Shown piece after piece: positions 37,001-46,654 of a stretch of DNA of 64,000 nt; positions within the stretch are counted from its first letter, which is position 1; each line of letters begins with the position of its first letter. A program made the translations under genes and the position numbers. This DNA is from Bacteroidota bacterium (GTDB lineage Bacteria; Bacteroidota; Bacteroidia; AKYH767-A; OLB10), in the NCBI GenBank assembly GCA_016717325.1, contig JADKFV010000024.1, positions 1-64,000 of the forward strand. Reading direction: 5' to 3'. The notes beneath the pieces are model-generated. The model did no database searches. It saw only the letters and a program-made list of their open reading frames with translations, and was not told the origin of the DNA.

Positions 37001-37500
37001 CCATCTATCCCGGAACAGGCTATTTCATTAAGTTACGTGGCCTGGTCGATATGTGGCGTAACAGTAGTGGTGCGCAATTTCCTTACACAAGTACTTCAAT
37101 AAATATAACCGGTACCAATGCAGGATCATCGGGTTACTATTACTTTTTTTATAACTGGAATTACACCACTATTACCTGCAACACAGCACGTGCAGCTTGT
37201 GTAGTTATTGATAGCTGTAGTTCGGCAGGCATAAATAATTTAGGTGCCATTGGCAGTGTAGATATTTTTCCAAACCCCAACAGTGGAATATTTAATTTGA
37301 ATTTCAACACACAAACAACAGATAATTATCGATTGAAAATTTCGAACACTATAGGACAAATTGTATATGATGAAAAACTAAATTCCTTCACCGGAAAATT
37401 CGAAAAGAAAATTGATGTCGGAAGTTTTGGCTCGGGAATTTATATGTTGTCAATATCAAATTCGCAAGGCGAAATAGTAAGGAAGATAGAGGTCCATTAA
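34039..37500 (+). CDS. Large secreted BNR/sortilin-type propeller protein with PKD, Ig-like and T9SS domains
   Basis: A 1153-aa protein. The signal peptide (MKKSIHYFLLLMAIIISLPA) is followed by a long charged helix, then many BNR/VPS10-type repeats (LWKSTNSGATWSTN, LLKSTDGGNTWNPS, IFRSTDAAATFTQV, FFKSTDGGQTFTKI ...), about 15 in all, forming one or two propellers (about 115-750). A PKD domain (VHYTDYSSGQPTQWNWSFPG), an Ig-like segment and a beta-sandwich module follow. It ends with a T9SS sorting domain (VDIFPNPNSGIFNLNF ... GIYMLSISNSQGEIVRK). BNR repeats with Asp-box motifs occur in glycosidases and adhesins; no catalytic residues are visible. Followed by a strong terminator. Confidence 0.82.
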   Translation: MKKSIHYFLLLMAIIISLPAVAQDWVEKMKDPSVNFFEVQKSFNKQYSKELREMERERKRNASKKDHLENTEENEMPGYAQFKRWEWFMAPRVSQTGERFDPAQVWYEMSSYYKQHPPHTFAGNWTFIGPNNTLSLSGAGRLNFVRLDPINSSTIYVGSPAGGLWKSTNSGATWSTNTDNLNHVIGCTDIGIDPTNTNTMYLVTGDGDAGDNYSVGLLKSTDGGNTWNPSGLSFSVSTTKQMSKILINPDNTNILMVATSAGIFRSTDAAATFTQVQTGSFKDMEFKPGDPNIVYACGTEFFKSTDGGQTFTKISAGLPVATNVSRMAIGTTNNDANYLYMIVGLPAPNYGTEGFYKSTNSGTSFTKVSTPNIGTQQWYDLAIASCPTNSQEVIIGGQTQFLKSTNAGVSWSAIGTTTHVDYHDLIYTSGTSIYCASDGGLYHSANNGNSFTELNNNLAISQMYGFGQSTTNPNLLITGWQDNGTNLYDGNWGQTMGGDGMLAFISHSNNNNMWGSQYNGSLNKSTNGGNSWQSATNGISEAGAWVTPWIEDPVTANTIWAGFINVWKSTNGGTSWTKKSTFTNQGTLNAIAVSKADNNVVWAAKSAGLYLTSNGGTNWTTISSLPPGTISAIECSNTDPNKAWVTFSGFTNANKVFQTNDKGATWINLSSSIPNVPVNCILYVENSNDELYIGTDVGVFFKDASINIWQPFLTGLPRVIVTQLELYYATGKIRASTYGRGMWESDLYVAGSYPPGAAFGSDNKIACPGAAVHYTDYSSGQPTQWNWSFPGGSPSTSTDQNPVVFYNSPGTFSASLIVTNANGVDSTSFNNFVTISTSPYNAPSTVGATVCGPTVANLSAAGTGTGVLRWWDAPGGGNLLNTGSTYSPNINGGKTFYIDEDFPGGSPDAVGEYSYGFGPGANFTANDIRGNYFDVLDPVVLNTVDVFSFSAGNRTIEIIDPQGNTLIDTTMFVPASPTIATTLNLNFTIYPGTGYFIKLRGLVDMWRNSSGAQFPYTSTSINITGTNAGSSGYYYFFYNWNYTTITCNTARAACVVIDSCSSAGINNLGAIGSVDIFPNPNSGIFNLNFNTQTTDNYRLKISNTIGQIVYDEKLNSFTGKFEKKIDVGSFGSGIYMLSISNSQGEIVRKIEVH

Positions 37501-37543
37501 TTTTTAATTCGCTTCTTTAAACATTGTTGATATAGCGTTCTTC

Positions 37544-37580
37544 AAACCCGCAAGATTTAAAAAATCTTGCGGGTTTTTTA
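37544..37580. terminator. Strong bidirectional intrinsic terminator
   Basis: A perfect 15-bp stem, AAACCCGCAAGATTT / AAATCTTGCGGGTTT (37544-37558 with 37562-37576) and a 3-nt loop, followed by a T-run on the + strand and preceded by an A-run for the minus strand. It ends the propeller gene transcript. Confidence 0.85.
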
Positions 37581-37623
37581 TTTAATAAATACTTTCGTTC
37601 ATTATCTTTTAAAAACCAACAGC

Positions 37624-39900
37624 ATGAAACATAGAATACATCATCAGTTTACACTCACAATATTTTTTATAATTTGTTTTTCAAAATGTTTTTCGCTCAC
37701 ACTTTCTACTGATGGAAAAACAAAGTATACGATTGTCATAAGTGCAATGGCAAATGAAAATGAAAAACATGCGGCAGATGTGCTGAACAAATATTTGTTT
37801 TTAATTACCGGAGCAAGTTTTTTGATTGTGGATGATACACATACCAAATCCGATTTCGAAATAATTGTTGGCAATACTTCTCGCAATGATTTAAAAGAAA
37901 ATAAAATAAATCATCCTGATGGCTTTAGTATTAGCACACAAAAAAACATCCTCATCTTAAATGGAGGCACAGGCAAGGGAGTAGTATATTCCGTTTATAG
38001 CTTTCTCGAACGATATTGCGGCTGCCGAAAATACAGTAACGATGAAGCTGTTGTTCCCAAAAAACGCAACACTCGTTATTCCCGATGTAATTGATGATGT
38101 AGAAATTCCTTCAATGGATTTTCGCGAATATTATTACACAGCAACTGTTGACGATGAGTACCGCGAGTGGCACAAACTTATGCGCCATTTTCCAAACGAT
38201 AGCAGTTCGCAATGGGGCATGTGGGTGCACACGTTTAATAAATTGGTACCCGAAGAAAAATATTTCGATTCGCATCCCGAGTACTTTTCATTTTATGGCG
38301 GCAAACGTCAGCCGGCACAATTGTGTTTAAGCAACAATGAAGTGTTTGAAATACTTGTTAAAAATCTTGAAACCGAAATGCAGATAAAACCAAATGCCAA
38401 ATATTGGTCGGTGAGCCAAAATGATAATTATGGATTTTGCCAATGCGAAAAATGTAGTGCTATTGATTCAGTAGAAGGCTGTCATTCGGGTTCGATAATT
38501 CGGTTTGTAAATAAGGTGGCGGCCATGTTTCCCGATAAAATTATTTCGACACTTGCTTATCAGTATTCGCGCAGTGCAACCAAAATTACAAAGCCTTCAA
38601 ACAATGTAAATATTATGTTTTGCAGTATAGAATGCGATAGAAGCAAACCTATCGCCTCCGATAAATCGGCAGGGTCATTTGCCTATGATTTTGAAAATTG
38701 GAGTAGCCTCACAACCAATATTCTTATATGGGATTATGTAGTACAATTTTCAAATTATGTTTCGCCTTTTCCAAATTTAAATGTGCTGCAATCCAACATT
38801 CAGTTCTTTCATTCAAACGGAGTGCGCGATATTTTTGAACAAGGCAGTTCGGGCAATTGGAGCGACTTTGGTGAAATGAAAGCATATTTGATTTCCGCAT
38901 TATTGTGGAATCCCTATATAAATGTAGATTCACTCTGCACCGATTTTGCAAATGGATTTTATGGTAAAGCAGGCAAGGCATTGATGCAATATCATTATGC
39001 ATTGGAGAAAAATTTAGACAATGCAAATGTAATGCTCGACATTTATGGCAATCCTGTATCGCCTGTAAAAACTCATGGCTTTCGCATGCGCACATGGATG
39101 AGTATAAACAGTATTTGAATATTGCAAAAGAAAAAGCAAGTAAAAATGCATTGCATGCCTCCCGCGTTGAACGTGTTTCATTGCCTTTGTGGTATGCCCA
39201 ACTGGAACAAGCAAAATTTTATGGCACCGGTGATAGAGGGATTTTCGAAAAGAATGAAAAAGGAAAATGGAAAGTAAAGCCTGAAATAAAAAAAAGTGTA
39301 AACGATTTTGTAGCCACTTTGAAAAAGCAAAACATTACCTCACTAAACGAAAATGTTTTGCCTCCCGATAAATATTATAATGACTGGCAAAGGATTTTTT
39401 CGCATGGTATGATTGAACATTTGGCAATGGAAAAAGTTGTGACATTCGAAATTCCATTTAGTCCAAAATATCCTGCAAAAGGAGCAGCAACCCTTACTGA
39501 TGGCATTGGTGGTTACGATGATTATCATTACAACTGGCTTGGGTGGGAAGGCACCGACATGGTTGCTGTAATAGATTTAGGAGAAACGAAAAATGTGAAT
39601 AGTATTAGTTGCGATTTTATGGAAGATCAAAAGAGCTGGATATTTTTTCCTCGTACTGTTTCTTATTTTTATTCGATGGATGGAATAAATTATTTGCCCT
39701 TTGCCGATGCGATAAATTGCGAAGCAGCACAACCAACTAAAACTGCGAATACAAAAACATTCGCTTCGCAAAATGACAAGTCCAAAATCAACGCACGATA
39801 CATTAAAGTAGTGGCAAATAATTTGAAAACGTGTCCTCGCTGGCACATTGGTGCTGGATACAATTGCTGGATTTTTTGCGATGAAATAGTAGTGCGATAA
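37624..39900 (+). CDS. Exported DUF4838 family protein; frameshifted twice as read
   Basis: The start is ATG 37624 (signal peptide ending KCFS); the longer frame start lies inside the terminator and is rejected. Three frames assemble into about 757 aa: an N-terminal glucuronidase-like domain (YTIVISAMANENEKHAADVL ... GVVYSVYSFLERYCGCR), the DUF4838 TIM-barrel-like core (WGMWVHTFNKLVP, YWSVSQNDNYGFCQCEKC, ILIWDYVVQFSNY) and a C-terminal discoidin-like domain (VAVIDLGETKNVNSIS). One extra A in the A6 run near 38060 and one missing base near 39080 cause the breaks. DUF4838 proteins are likely glycosidases acting on polysaccharide; the alpha-L-fucosidase nearby fits a glycan theme. Confidence 0.75.
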
Positions 39901-40073
39901 ATTGCGTTGCATTCATCACTTTAGTTTTCAATTATAAGTTTTAACGAAAAAACAACTTTTGTAGATCCCGATTTTCGATCGGTCTTTGTTACTTTTGAAA
40001 GGTTACTTTTTTGATAGAAAAGTGCGGTAACCAATTTGAATTCTCCATGTTTAATTTAACGTTGAATTAAAAA

Positions 40074-41369
40074 ATGAAAAAAATCACCACCTCATTTTTA
40101 TTGTTATTTTACACAATCATCACTTCTGCGCAACAGAATAAACTATCGCCCGATAGTGCTGCAGTGTATTTCGAAGATATAAAAACGGAAACAAAAAAGC
40201 ACCAGAATTTATGGAACAAAGATTTATATGGGCCAATACTGCTGGTGGATCCGCAAACTCGTGAGTTGATTGCAAACTTTGCTGATACAGCAGGTGTGCT
40301 GAAACCCCAAGGGAAAATATTTACTGGGATGTTGCCAACTGAAATGAATGTTGCCAATACCAGCGTTACATGGAATGGCCGTGATTGGGCAATGATAATG
40401 TTGCCTTTGCCTTCTACTTACCACGATAGAATTAATTTGTTTGCGCACGAGTTATTTCATGTTGCACAGCCTTCATTGCAGTTGAAATTTATGAATGTCG
40501 ATAATAATCACCTCGACAAAAAGGATGGCAGAGTTTATTTGCGTCTGGAGTTAGAAGCATTGATTAAGACAGTACAGGCAACAAATGAAAGGGATATAAA
40601 TAATCACTTAACCAATGCATTGTCATTTCGAATGTACCGTCAATCATTATTTTCCGGCTCCGATACAACCGAAAATTTGCTTGAACTTAACGAGGGACTT
40701 GCAGAGTATACAGGCACAGTTATCAGTAACAGAACTACTGCAGTGGCAAAGCAACATTTCGAAAATGATATAAGAGGGTTCTTTAGTAATCCAACTTTTG
40801 TGCGCTCGTTTGCATATCATACCACTCCGGTTTATGGCTATTTACTTTCGAAATATAAAGGCAACTGGATCAAGCAAGTTTCAAATCGCACTAATCTTAC
40901 TGCTTTTTTTATTAATGAATTTGGAATTTCTTTGTCCGGTGATTTGATGAAGTTTGTTAGCGATATTTCAGAAGATTACAATGGCACAAAAATTATTTCA
41001 GAAGAAAATGAGCGTGAGGAAAAAACGAATAAACTTATTGCGGACTATATTGATAAATTTGTAACACAACCTCATTTCGAAATTACATTTGAGCAAATGC
41101 AAGTTTCTTTCGACCCGGGAAATATTATGCCTTTGAATGAACATGGTACCGTTTACCCTAATATGCGTATAGTTGATAAGTGGGGAATACTAACCGTTTC
41201 GAATGGCGCGCTAATGGCGCCTAACTGGGATAGAATAGTTGTCACAATTCCTAAAAATAGTGGTACGAAAAAATTGAATGGTGATGGATGGACACTGGAA
41301 CTTAATGATGGATACAGTGTTATCAAAAACTCAAATACTGGAAATTTTGAACTAGAAAAAATTAAGTAG
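40074..41369 (+). CDS. Exported putative zinc metallopeptidase (HExxH)
   Basis: A 431-aa protein with a signal peptide ending TSAQ. LFAHELFHVAQP (about residue 125) is an HExxH motif, and LLELNEGLAEYTGTV (about residue 205) supplies a candidate third ligand Glu about 75-80 residues later, the gluzincin/peptidase-MA arrangement. The last 90 residues form a small beta domain without a T9SS tail. Substrate unknown, and I cannot assign a named family. It lies just upstream of another exported hypothetical gene (7-bp gap), so the two are probably co-transcribed. Confidence 0.65.
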   Translation: MKKITTSFLLLFYTIITSAQQNKLSPDSAAVYFEDIKTETKKHQNLWNKDLYGPILLVDPQTRELIANFADTAGVLKPQGKIFTGMLPTEMNVANTSVTWNGRDWAMIMLPLPSTYHDRINLFAHELFHVAQPSLQLKFMNVDNNHLDKKDGRVYLRLELEALIKTVQATNERDINNHLTNALSFRMYRQSLFSGSDTTENLLELNEGLAEYTGTVISNRTTAVAKQHFENDIRGFFSNPTFVRSFAYHTTPVYGYLLSKYKGNWIKQVSNRTNLTAFFINEFGISLSGDLMKFVSDISEDYNGTKIISEENEREEKTNKLIADYIDKFVTQPHFEITFEQMQVSFDPGNIMPLNEHGTVYPNMRIVDKWGILTVSNGALMAPNWDRIVVTIPKNSGTKKLNGDGWTLELNDGYSVIKNSNTGNFELEKIK

Positions 41370-41376
41370 CTACCAG

Positions 41377-42201
41377 TTGAAATCAATAAACTCTGTTGGG
41401 AAGTCTAAGTATTTTCAAAGTACAAATGTATTATCGCTGCATCGATTCAACATACTTCTTGCGTTCGCATGCATGGTATTTTGTACAGATGCAAAGCACA
41501 AAAGCTTAGGCGGTAGTGCGCGTTTACATTTAGAGGACGATAAATATTCCTATGCTAATTTCAAGATGCTTTTTACAAAAGTAGATCTTCCATTTTGTTT
41601 CGATACAGATTCGTTGAGGGATGATTTTGTTTATTCACGTGATTGGGAATTGTACGATAGTATTGGCAACCATAAAAGTTCAAGCTTAATACCAAAAGAA
41701 TTTGTTTTAAAATGGATGATAGATACAACTGGCAAGCATAAGGCCACTTTGCTTGATACTTTTATTAATAAGCAAAATTTCGAAAGTTATTTTAACGATA
41801 AGTTTTATTGGAATACCATTGAGCCTTTCATTATGATTAGCAAAGGAGTAGACGATGTATTTTTTGTATTGATTTATAACCAAACAAGTGCAATGAACGT
41901 TGGCTATACCGAAGTGCTGGCATTGACCTATACACAAGATGGTTTGTTGAAAAAAGTAAAATCTATTGGCCGATACGGTGTATATATACGTACCGAAACT
42001 AAAGATAGGTTGCACATTTTTCGTTGGACAAAGTTTATTGATGCTGTATCGTTACAAATACAAATTAAAACTGCCAACAAGGTAATTGTAACAATCATTA
42101 ACAAGACAGAGAAAGAAGTGCAAGAAATTCTTCCCAGTGAAAGAAAGACCTCGACCAAAATTAAAACACATAAAAAAACAAAATTGGTATCGCTTGATTG
42201 A
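41377..42201 (+). CDS. Exported hypothetical protein
   Basis: About 274 aa using TTG 41377, which puts a hydrophobic signal-like stretch (RFNILLAFACMVFCTDA) at residues 24-40. The next ATG (41470s) would remove it, so the longer start is preferred. The mature part is mixed alpha/beta with a very basic tail (SERKTSTKIKTHKKTKL). No known motif. Lies 7 bp after the metallopeptidase gene. Confidence 0.55.
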   Translation: MKSINSVGKSKYFQSTNVLSLHRFNILLAFACMVFCTDAKHKSLGGSARLHLEDDKYSYANFKMLFTKVDLPFCFDTDSLRDDFVYSRDWELYDSIGNHKSSSLIPKEFVLKWMIDTTGKHKATLLDTFINKQNFESYFNDKFYWNTIEPFIMISKGVDDVFFVLIYNQTSAMNVGYTEVLALTYTQDGLLKKVKSIGRYGVYIRTETKDRLHIFRWTKFIDAVSLQIQIKTANKVIVTIINKTEKEVQEILPSERKTSTKIKTHKKTKLVSLD

Positions 42202-42381
42202 AGATGCGAATGAAAGCCTTAACATAATTTAGGTTGAAGTTTAATGAAGGTGTGAAATTTCATTTCGTGATTATAAAACTGAGGCTACTCCGAAAACTGC
42301 ATAGTAACAAATTGATTTACAATTGGATTTTATTGTTTACTCAGTACGACATAAATATTTGGTTGAGAAAAATAAAAGATG

Positions 42382-42451
42382 GCCACAAAGGCGCGAAGGC
42401 ACTAAGGAATACAATTATTTAATAAACTTTGTGCCTTCGCGCCTTTGTGGC
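42382..42451. repeat. Perfect REP-like palindrome (GCCACAAAGG family)
   Basis: A 21-bp arm (42382-42402, beginning GCCACAAAGGCGCGAAGG) is exactly complementary to 42431-42451, with a 28-nt loop. It lies between two convergent genes and has no T-run, so it is not a simple terminator. It is the best-preserved member of a family with copies at 21911, 49540, 51823 and 53085. The rest of 42202-42544 has no gene. Confidence 0.75.
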
Positions 42452-42544
42452 AAAATAATCCTTTTCATTTTTTTTAACTCTTCTGAATTACAGCAAAAAG
42501 AAAACTTTTTGGATTAGACTCAATACTCCTTTTTTTCAATCCCC

Positions 42545-44680
42545 TCACTCTTTATGAAAGAACATGTTTGCAGGAATGGTTTGTCTTTTATTATCATCAA
42601 CACTGTATTGCAAATTCAAAGTTGCCGCGCCACCGGCCTGAATAAATGCCACTTTAAATTGATGTATACCTTTGCGTAAAGCCACACCGGCTTCTACTTC
42701 CTCATCGCCATGCAAACCATCATTATCAATAGCCACTTCATTGTTTATCCAAAGTTTACTGCCATCGTCACTCATTAAATAAAAAGTATAAACGGCATCG
42801 GCAGGTGCAACGAAATAACCTTCGTAGGTTAATCCCATATTTTCGGTGCGCGAACTATCGCTGATTGATATCGCATTTTTAATTCCTGTTTTTACAGGCA
42901 CTGCATTTTTTAAATCATCAGTGCTTTTTGGATTTAAGTTGTATGCAGCATACATTAAACCTGGTTTCAAGCCTGTAACATTTTCGGCAGTTTGCCATTT
43001 GTAAATTTTCAAATTCTTTGTTGCAACTGCCCCTGGTAATAAACCTGTTTTAAAGTATCGTGCATTGATAGTGCAATTGGAGTCGCAGTAAAATTTTCCT
43101 GTGTACAATTTTGATTTTGCTGTTGGCACACTGCCATCCAATGTATAACGGCATTCATTTATTGAATTATCAATGCTTATCATTGGCTTCAGTGAATTTT
43201 TTGGATAAGTAATTTCTATTTTTGGTTTTGTTGCAAATGCACCGGTATTATTTATTTTTATTACATAGGCATATTGACTTTTTATTTTGTTGGGATCATA
43301 TTCGGGCAGAGTGATAATCACATCATCGTCCTTTTGTTGCCATATTAAACTTCTTTTATTTTCGAGCATTTCTATTTTTGTTCCGGGCACAAGCACCATA
43401 TCATGCAAAGTGAATTTTTTATCGCTTGGATATTTTGGAAGTATCATATACAAATTATTTGCTGTAGCATTGTAAGTGAAAAAGCATTCTTTCACAGCAT
43501 ATCCCGCATCAGGGTCAACAGTAAGTTTTAGCAACAGATCGCCACTGCCCGATTTGGATTTGTAGTCTGTCTTTCCATTACTCCATTGCGATGATGCACG
43601 CCATCTTTTTGTGTTATAAATTGCCTCATTATTTATTTTCATCCAGTCGCCCATTTGCAGTAATCGCTCCTGCATAATGGGAGGAATTTTTCCGTGTTCA
43701 TCGGGGCCAATGTCTAATAAAAAATTTCCACCACGACTAACTTTATCTACCAGATTTAAAATTAATGTTTGTGTTGAATTGTAATCCCACGCATCTTCCA
43801 TTCGGTTATAACCATACGAAAAACCCATGCCACGGCTTTCTTCCCAATAGTGATCTTCAAAATCTAAATCGGGCTGATACTCGGGTGTGTACACGCCACC
43901 ATGTTTGAAACGTATGCCCGATCCCCAGCGATCGAAGGTTACAACTTTTTCTTTTACCGCGCTTTCATTATACAACCATGCAAGAAATTCTGTCGACTTC
44001 CATGTGGCATCAGGTGCATCCCAATCGCCATCGGTCCAAAAAACATCGGGCTGATAGGTGTTTATTAAATCTTTCATTTGCGGCCATACATGTTCTTTTA
44101 CATAACGCGGTTTGTCTTTTAACCACAGAGGATTAAACCACTCGTAAAGCGAATAGTACATACCGGCATGCACGGTAGTTTTTCTTAGCGATGTAAATAA
44201 ATCACCAAGCAAATCGCGATGAGGCCCTGCATCCACAGAGTTCCACGCAAAGCCCCATGTTTTGTTGGCTTCTTTGCTTGGCCAGTTTGCAAAACCATCA
44301 TGATGTTTGGATGTGAGTACAACATAACGCGCTCCCGATTTCTCTATCACTTGTGCCCACTCATCGGGGTTGTATAATTCGGCTTTAAAATCATTGGCAA
44401 AACTATAGTAAGACGAATCGTTAAATTTAATTTTGTGATATGCTTTTCTTGCACTATCGCCATTATTTAAACCATACTGATACCATTCTGAATAATTTCC
44501 AACTGTGCAATATGCAGGAACTGAATATACACCCCAGTGAATAAAAATTCCAAACTTTGCATCTTTATACCATTGCGGAACAGACCTTGTATCGAGCGAT
44601 TGCCATGTAGCATCATACTTTTGCGATTGCAATATTAATGAGCTAAACAATAAAACGGAAAGACAGAATATTTTTTTCAT
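42545..44680 (-). CDS. Secreted alpha-L-fucosidase (GH29) with CHB_HEX and PA14 domains
   Basis: Removes terminal L-fucose from glycans in the periplasm or outside the cell. Start at ATG 44680 (MKKIFCLSVLLFSSLILQSQ). The GH29 barrel (about 22-350) shows KFGIFIHWGVYSVPAYC, VVLTSKHHDGFANWPS, VFWTDGDWD (nucleophile Asp in WTDG), and GNFLLDIGPDEHGKIP. It is followed by a GH29 C-terminal beta domain, a chitobiase-C-like segment (ISIDNSINECRYTLDGSVPT) and a PA14 domain (LTYEGYFVAPADAVYTFYLM, DDGSKLWINNE) for carbohydrate binding. No SusC/SusD genes are adjacent, so this is not a typical PUL. It is the only large minus-strand gene between 8.7 and 49 kb. Confidence 0.9.
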   Translation of the reverse strand: MKKIFCLSVLLFSSLILQSQKYDATWQSLDTRSVPQWYKDAKFGIFIHWGVYSVPAYCTVGNYSEWYQYGLNNGDSARKAYHKIKFNDSSYYSFANDFKAELYNPDEWAQVIEKSGARYVVLTSKHHDGFANWPSKEANKTWGFAWNSVDAGPHRDLLGDLFTSLRKTTVHAGMYYSLYEWFNPLWLKDKPRYVKEHVWPQMKDLINTYQPDVFWTDGDWDAPDATWKSTEFLAWLYNESAVKEKVVTFDRWGSGIRFKHGGVYTPEYQPDLDFEDHYWEESRGMGFSYGYNRMEDAWDYNSTQTLILNLVDKVSRGGNFLLDIGPDEHGKIPPIMQERLLQMGDWMKINNEAIYNTKRWRASSQWSNGKTDYKSKSGSGDLLLKLTVDPDAGYAVKECFFTYNATANNLYMILPKYPSDKKFTLHDMVLVPGTKIEMLENKRSLIWQQKDDDVIITLPEYDPNKIKSQYAYVIKINNTGAFATKPKIEITYPKNSLKPMISIDNSINECRYTLDGSVPTAKSKLYTGKFYCDSNCTINARYFKTGLLPGAVATKNLKIYKWQTAENVTGLKPGLMYAAYNLNPKSTDDLKNAVPVKTGIKNAISISDSSRTENMGLTYEGYFVAPADAVYTFYLMSDDGSKLWINNEVAIDNDGLHGDEEVEAGVALRKGIHQFKVAFIQAGGAATLNLQYSVDDNKRQTIPANMFFHKE

Positions 44681-44916
44681 ATGGAAATTATTTATTGCGA
44701 TTTGAAATTTGTGAAGCAAGTTTGATTTGAAATGCATTACTGAACGAATGCAATTACATTTGCAATGATAGCGAATAAATAAAAAATAATTAATTTAAAA
44801 ATATCACGATGCAAAAGACAAAAAGAATTTATTATTGCGTCACGAAAATATTATTTAGCTTATCTCCACAGTTTATTTAATACCATTGTGGATTAAATTA
44901 TTTGAAGAAAATAATT

Positions 44917-45270
44917 ATGAATATAGAATCGATAAGAAGTATTTGCACATCAATTCCGCATGTGACCGAAGATATTAAATGGGGAAACGATTTATGTTTT
45001 TCGATTGGTGCAAAAATGTTTTGTGTAGCATCGTTACAAGCTCCGTTAACTGTATCATTCAAAGTAACCGAAGAGGTGTTTGAAAAATTGTCAAACACAA
45101 ATGGAATAATACCGGCACCATATGTGGCGCGTTATCATTGGATATTGGTGCCGGATGTAAATATTTTTAACAGGAAAGAATGGGAGCAATACATTTTGCA
45201 ATCGTACAATTTTGTAAAAGCAAAACTTCCAAAAAAGATATTGAACAGCTTGAATCAAATTAAAACTTAA
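44917..45270 (+). CDS. MmcQ/YjbR family protein
   Basis: A 117-aa protein (PF04237), start ATG 44917. Family pattern: SIRSICTSIPHVTEDIKWGN, FSIGAKMFCVASL, VSFKVTEEVFEKL, ending HWILVPD...EWEQYILQSY. The fold is a CyaY-like alpha/beta DNA-binding-like domain of unknown function. Cytoplasmic. Nine bp upstream of an O-methyltransferase gene, so co-transcribed. Confidence 0.85.
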   Translation: MNIESIRSICTSIPHVTEDIKWGNDLCFSIGAKMFCVASLQAPLTVSFKVTEEVFEKLSNTNGIIPAPYVARYHWILVPDVNIFNRKEWEQYILQSYNFVKAKLPKKILNSLNQIKT

Positions 45271-45279
45271 ATTTTAAAA

Positions 45280-45945
45280 ATGGATAACGAAATATTTAAA
45301 AGTGTAGATGAGTATATTGCTTTTCGAGTTGCAAAAGAAGATACAGCATTGCAAAAAACATCAACATCAGTTCGCGAAGCAAATGTTGCCGACATTAGTA
45401 TATCGCCCGTTCAGGGAAAAATGTTGCAAGTATTTGCAGCAGCGTGCAGTGCCAAAAGGATTTTGGAATTAGGAACTTTTTTTGCTTACAGTACAATTTG
45501 GCTTGCACGTGCTTTGCCTTTAAATGGGAAATTGATATCAATAGAAATAGATGAACATCAAACTGCACTGGCGCAAAAAAATATTGACAATGCACAACTC
45601 AGTCATTTGGTGGAGTTGCGCACAGGAAAGGCTATCGACATTTTTCAGGAAATGATCAATAGTGATGAACCACCTTTCGATTTAATTTTCGTTGATGCCG
45701 ACAAACCGCCTTACCTGGAATATTTTAAACTTGCAATAAAACTATCGCGACCAGGCACTATTATTATTTGCGATAATGTTATAAGAAATGGAGCCGTGCT
45801 TGATGAAAATGCTACCGATGAAAAAGTGATAGGCGTGCAGCGATTAAATAATTATTTAAGCACTTGCAATGACATAGTTGCAACCATATTGCAAACAGTA
45901 GGTGCAAAAGAATATGACGGAATGGTAATGGCCGTGGTGAAGTAG
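45280..45945 (+). CDS. SAM-dependent O-methyltransferase (family 3, COMT-like)
   Basis: A 221-aa protein. The SAM-binding motif is ILELGTFFAYSTIWLARALP (Gly-rich loop with Glu before it), followed by LISIEIDEHQTALAQKN (acidic residue at the end of strand 2), PFDLIFVDADKPPYLEYF (metal-binding Asp) and IIICDNVIRNGAV (Asp-Asn, also metal-binding). These features define the metal-dependent catechol-type O-methyltransferases. The substrate is a small phenolic or hydroxylated compound in relatives; unknown here. Second gene of an operon with the YjbR protein. Confidence 0.9.
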   Translation: MDNEIFKSVDEYIAFRVAKEDTALQKTSTSVREANVADISISPVQGKMLQVFAAACSAKRILELGTFFAYSTIWLARALPLNGKLISIEIDEHQTALAQKNIDNAQLSHLVELRTGKAIDIFQEMINSDEPPFDLIFVDADKPPYLEYFKLAIKLSRPGTIIICDNVIRNGAVLDENATDEKVIGVQRLNNYLSTCNDIVATILQTVGAKEYDGMVMAVVK

Positions 45946-45981
45946 AAATATTTTATGTAGTGCTAAACATTTACTTACGAC

Positions 45982-46524
45982 ATGATATTAGAAACGAAAA
46001 GATTGATATTGCGAGAGTTGCAGGCTGATGATGACATGCCAATGTTTGAATTGGATAACGATCCTGAAGTGCATAAGTATTTAGGCAATAATCCTTACAC
46101 AACCTTAGAACAAAGTCGAGAAACAATTGCATCTGTGCAAAGGCAGTATGCGGAACATGGAATAGGACGGTTGGCGGTGATTGAAAAATCGACAGGCAGT
46201 TTTGTTGGCTGGAGTGGTTTGAAATTTCTAACCGAACCTGTGAACAATCATTGCAATATTTATGATGTTGGTTATCGTCTCCTAAAAAAGTACTGGGGCA
46301 AAGGTTATGCAACCGAATCCGCATTGGCAGCTATTGACTATGGATTTGAAATTCTCAAACTCGAAGAAATATTTGCTGCAGCCAATATTGAAAATACACA
46401 ATCGATAAATGCATTGCACAAATGTGGATTGACATTTATGGAACATTTCGACCACAATGGAATTGCTTGCAATTGGTATAAGATTACAAAAGATGAATGG
46501 GAAAATAAAAAACTTATAGCTTAA
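45982..46524 (+). CDS. GNAT N-acetyltransferase (RimJ/RimL type)
   Basis: A 180-aa protein. TKRLILRELQADDDMPMFEL is the standard start of RimJ/RimL-like enzymes. NIYDVGYRLLKKYWGKGYAT ES is the acetyl-CoA pyrophosphate-binding motif (Q/RxxGxG/A variant), and IFAAANIENTQSINALHKCG is the last core helix. It transfers acetyl from acetyl-CoA to an amino group of protein or small molecule, target unknown. Follows the methyltransferase gene by 36 bp. Confidence 0.85.
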   Translation: MILETKRLILRELQADDDMPMFELDNDPEVHKYLGNNPYTTLEQSRETIASVQRQYAEHGIGRLAVIEKSTGSFVGWSGLKFLTEPVNNHCNIYDVGYRLLKKYWGKGYATESALAAIDYGFEILKLEEIFAAANIENTQSINALHKCGLTFMEHFDHNGIACNWYKITKDEWENKKLIA

Positions 46525-46654
46525 AAACCGTAAAAGTATTTTTCATTTCAAGTTTTGTTAATGGTCAGTTTTCCAAAAGAAAATAAAAACGTTTTATTTG
46601 CAATCAGTGATTCGATTTCGTTTAAAAGTAATATAATTCAATCTAGGTATACCT

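Noticed and set aside
37567..37623. TTG start upstream of the DUF4838 gene
   Set aside because: It lies inside the terminator hairpin, and a signal peptide begins at ATG 37624.
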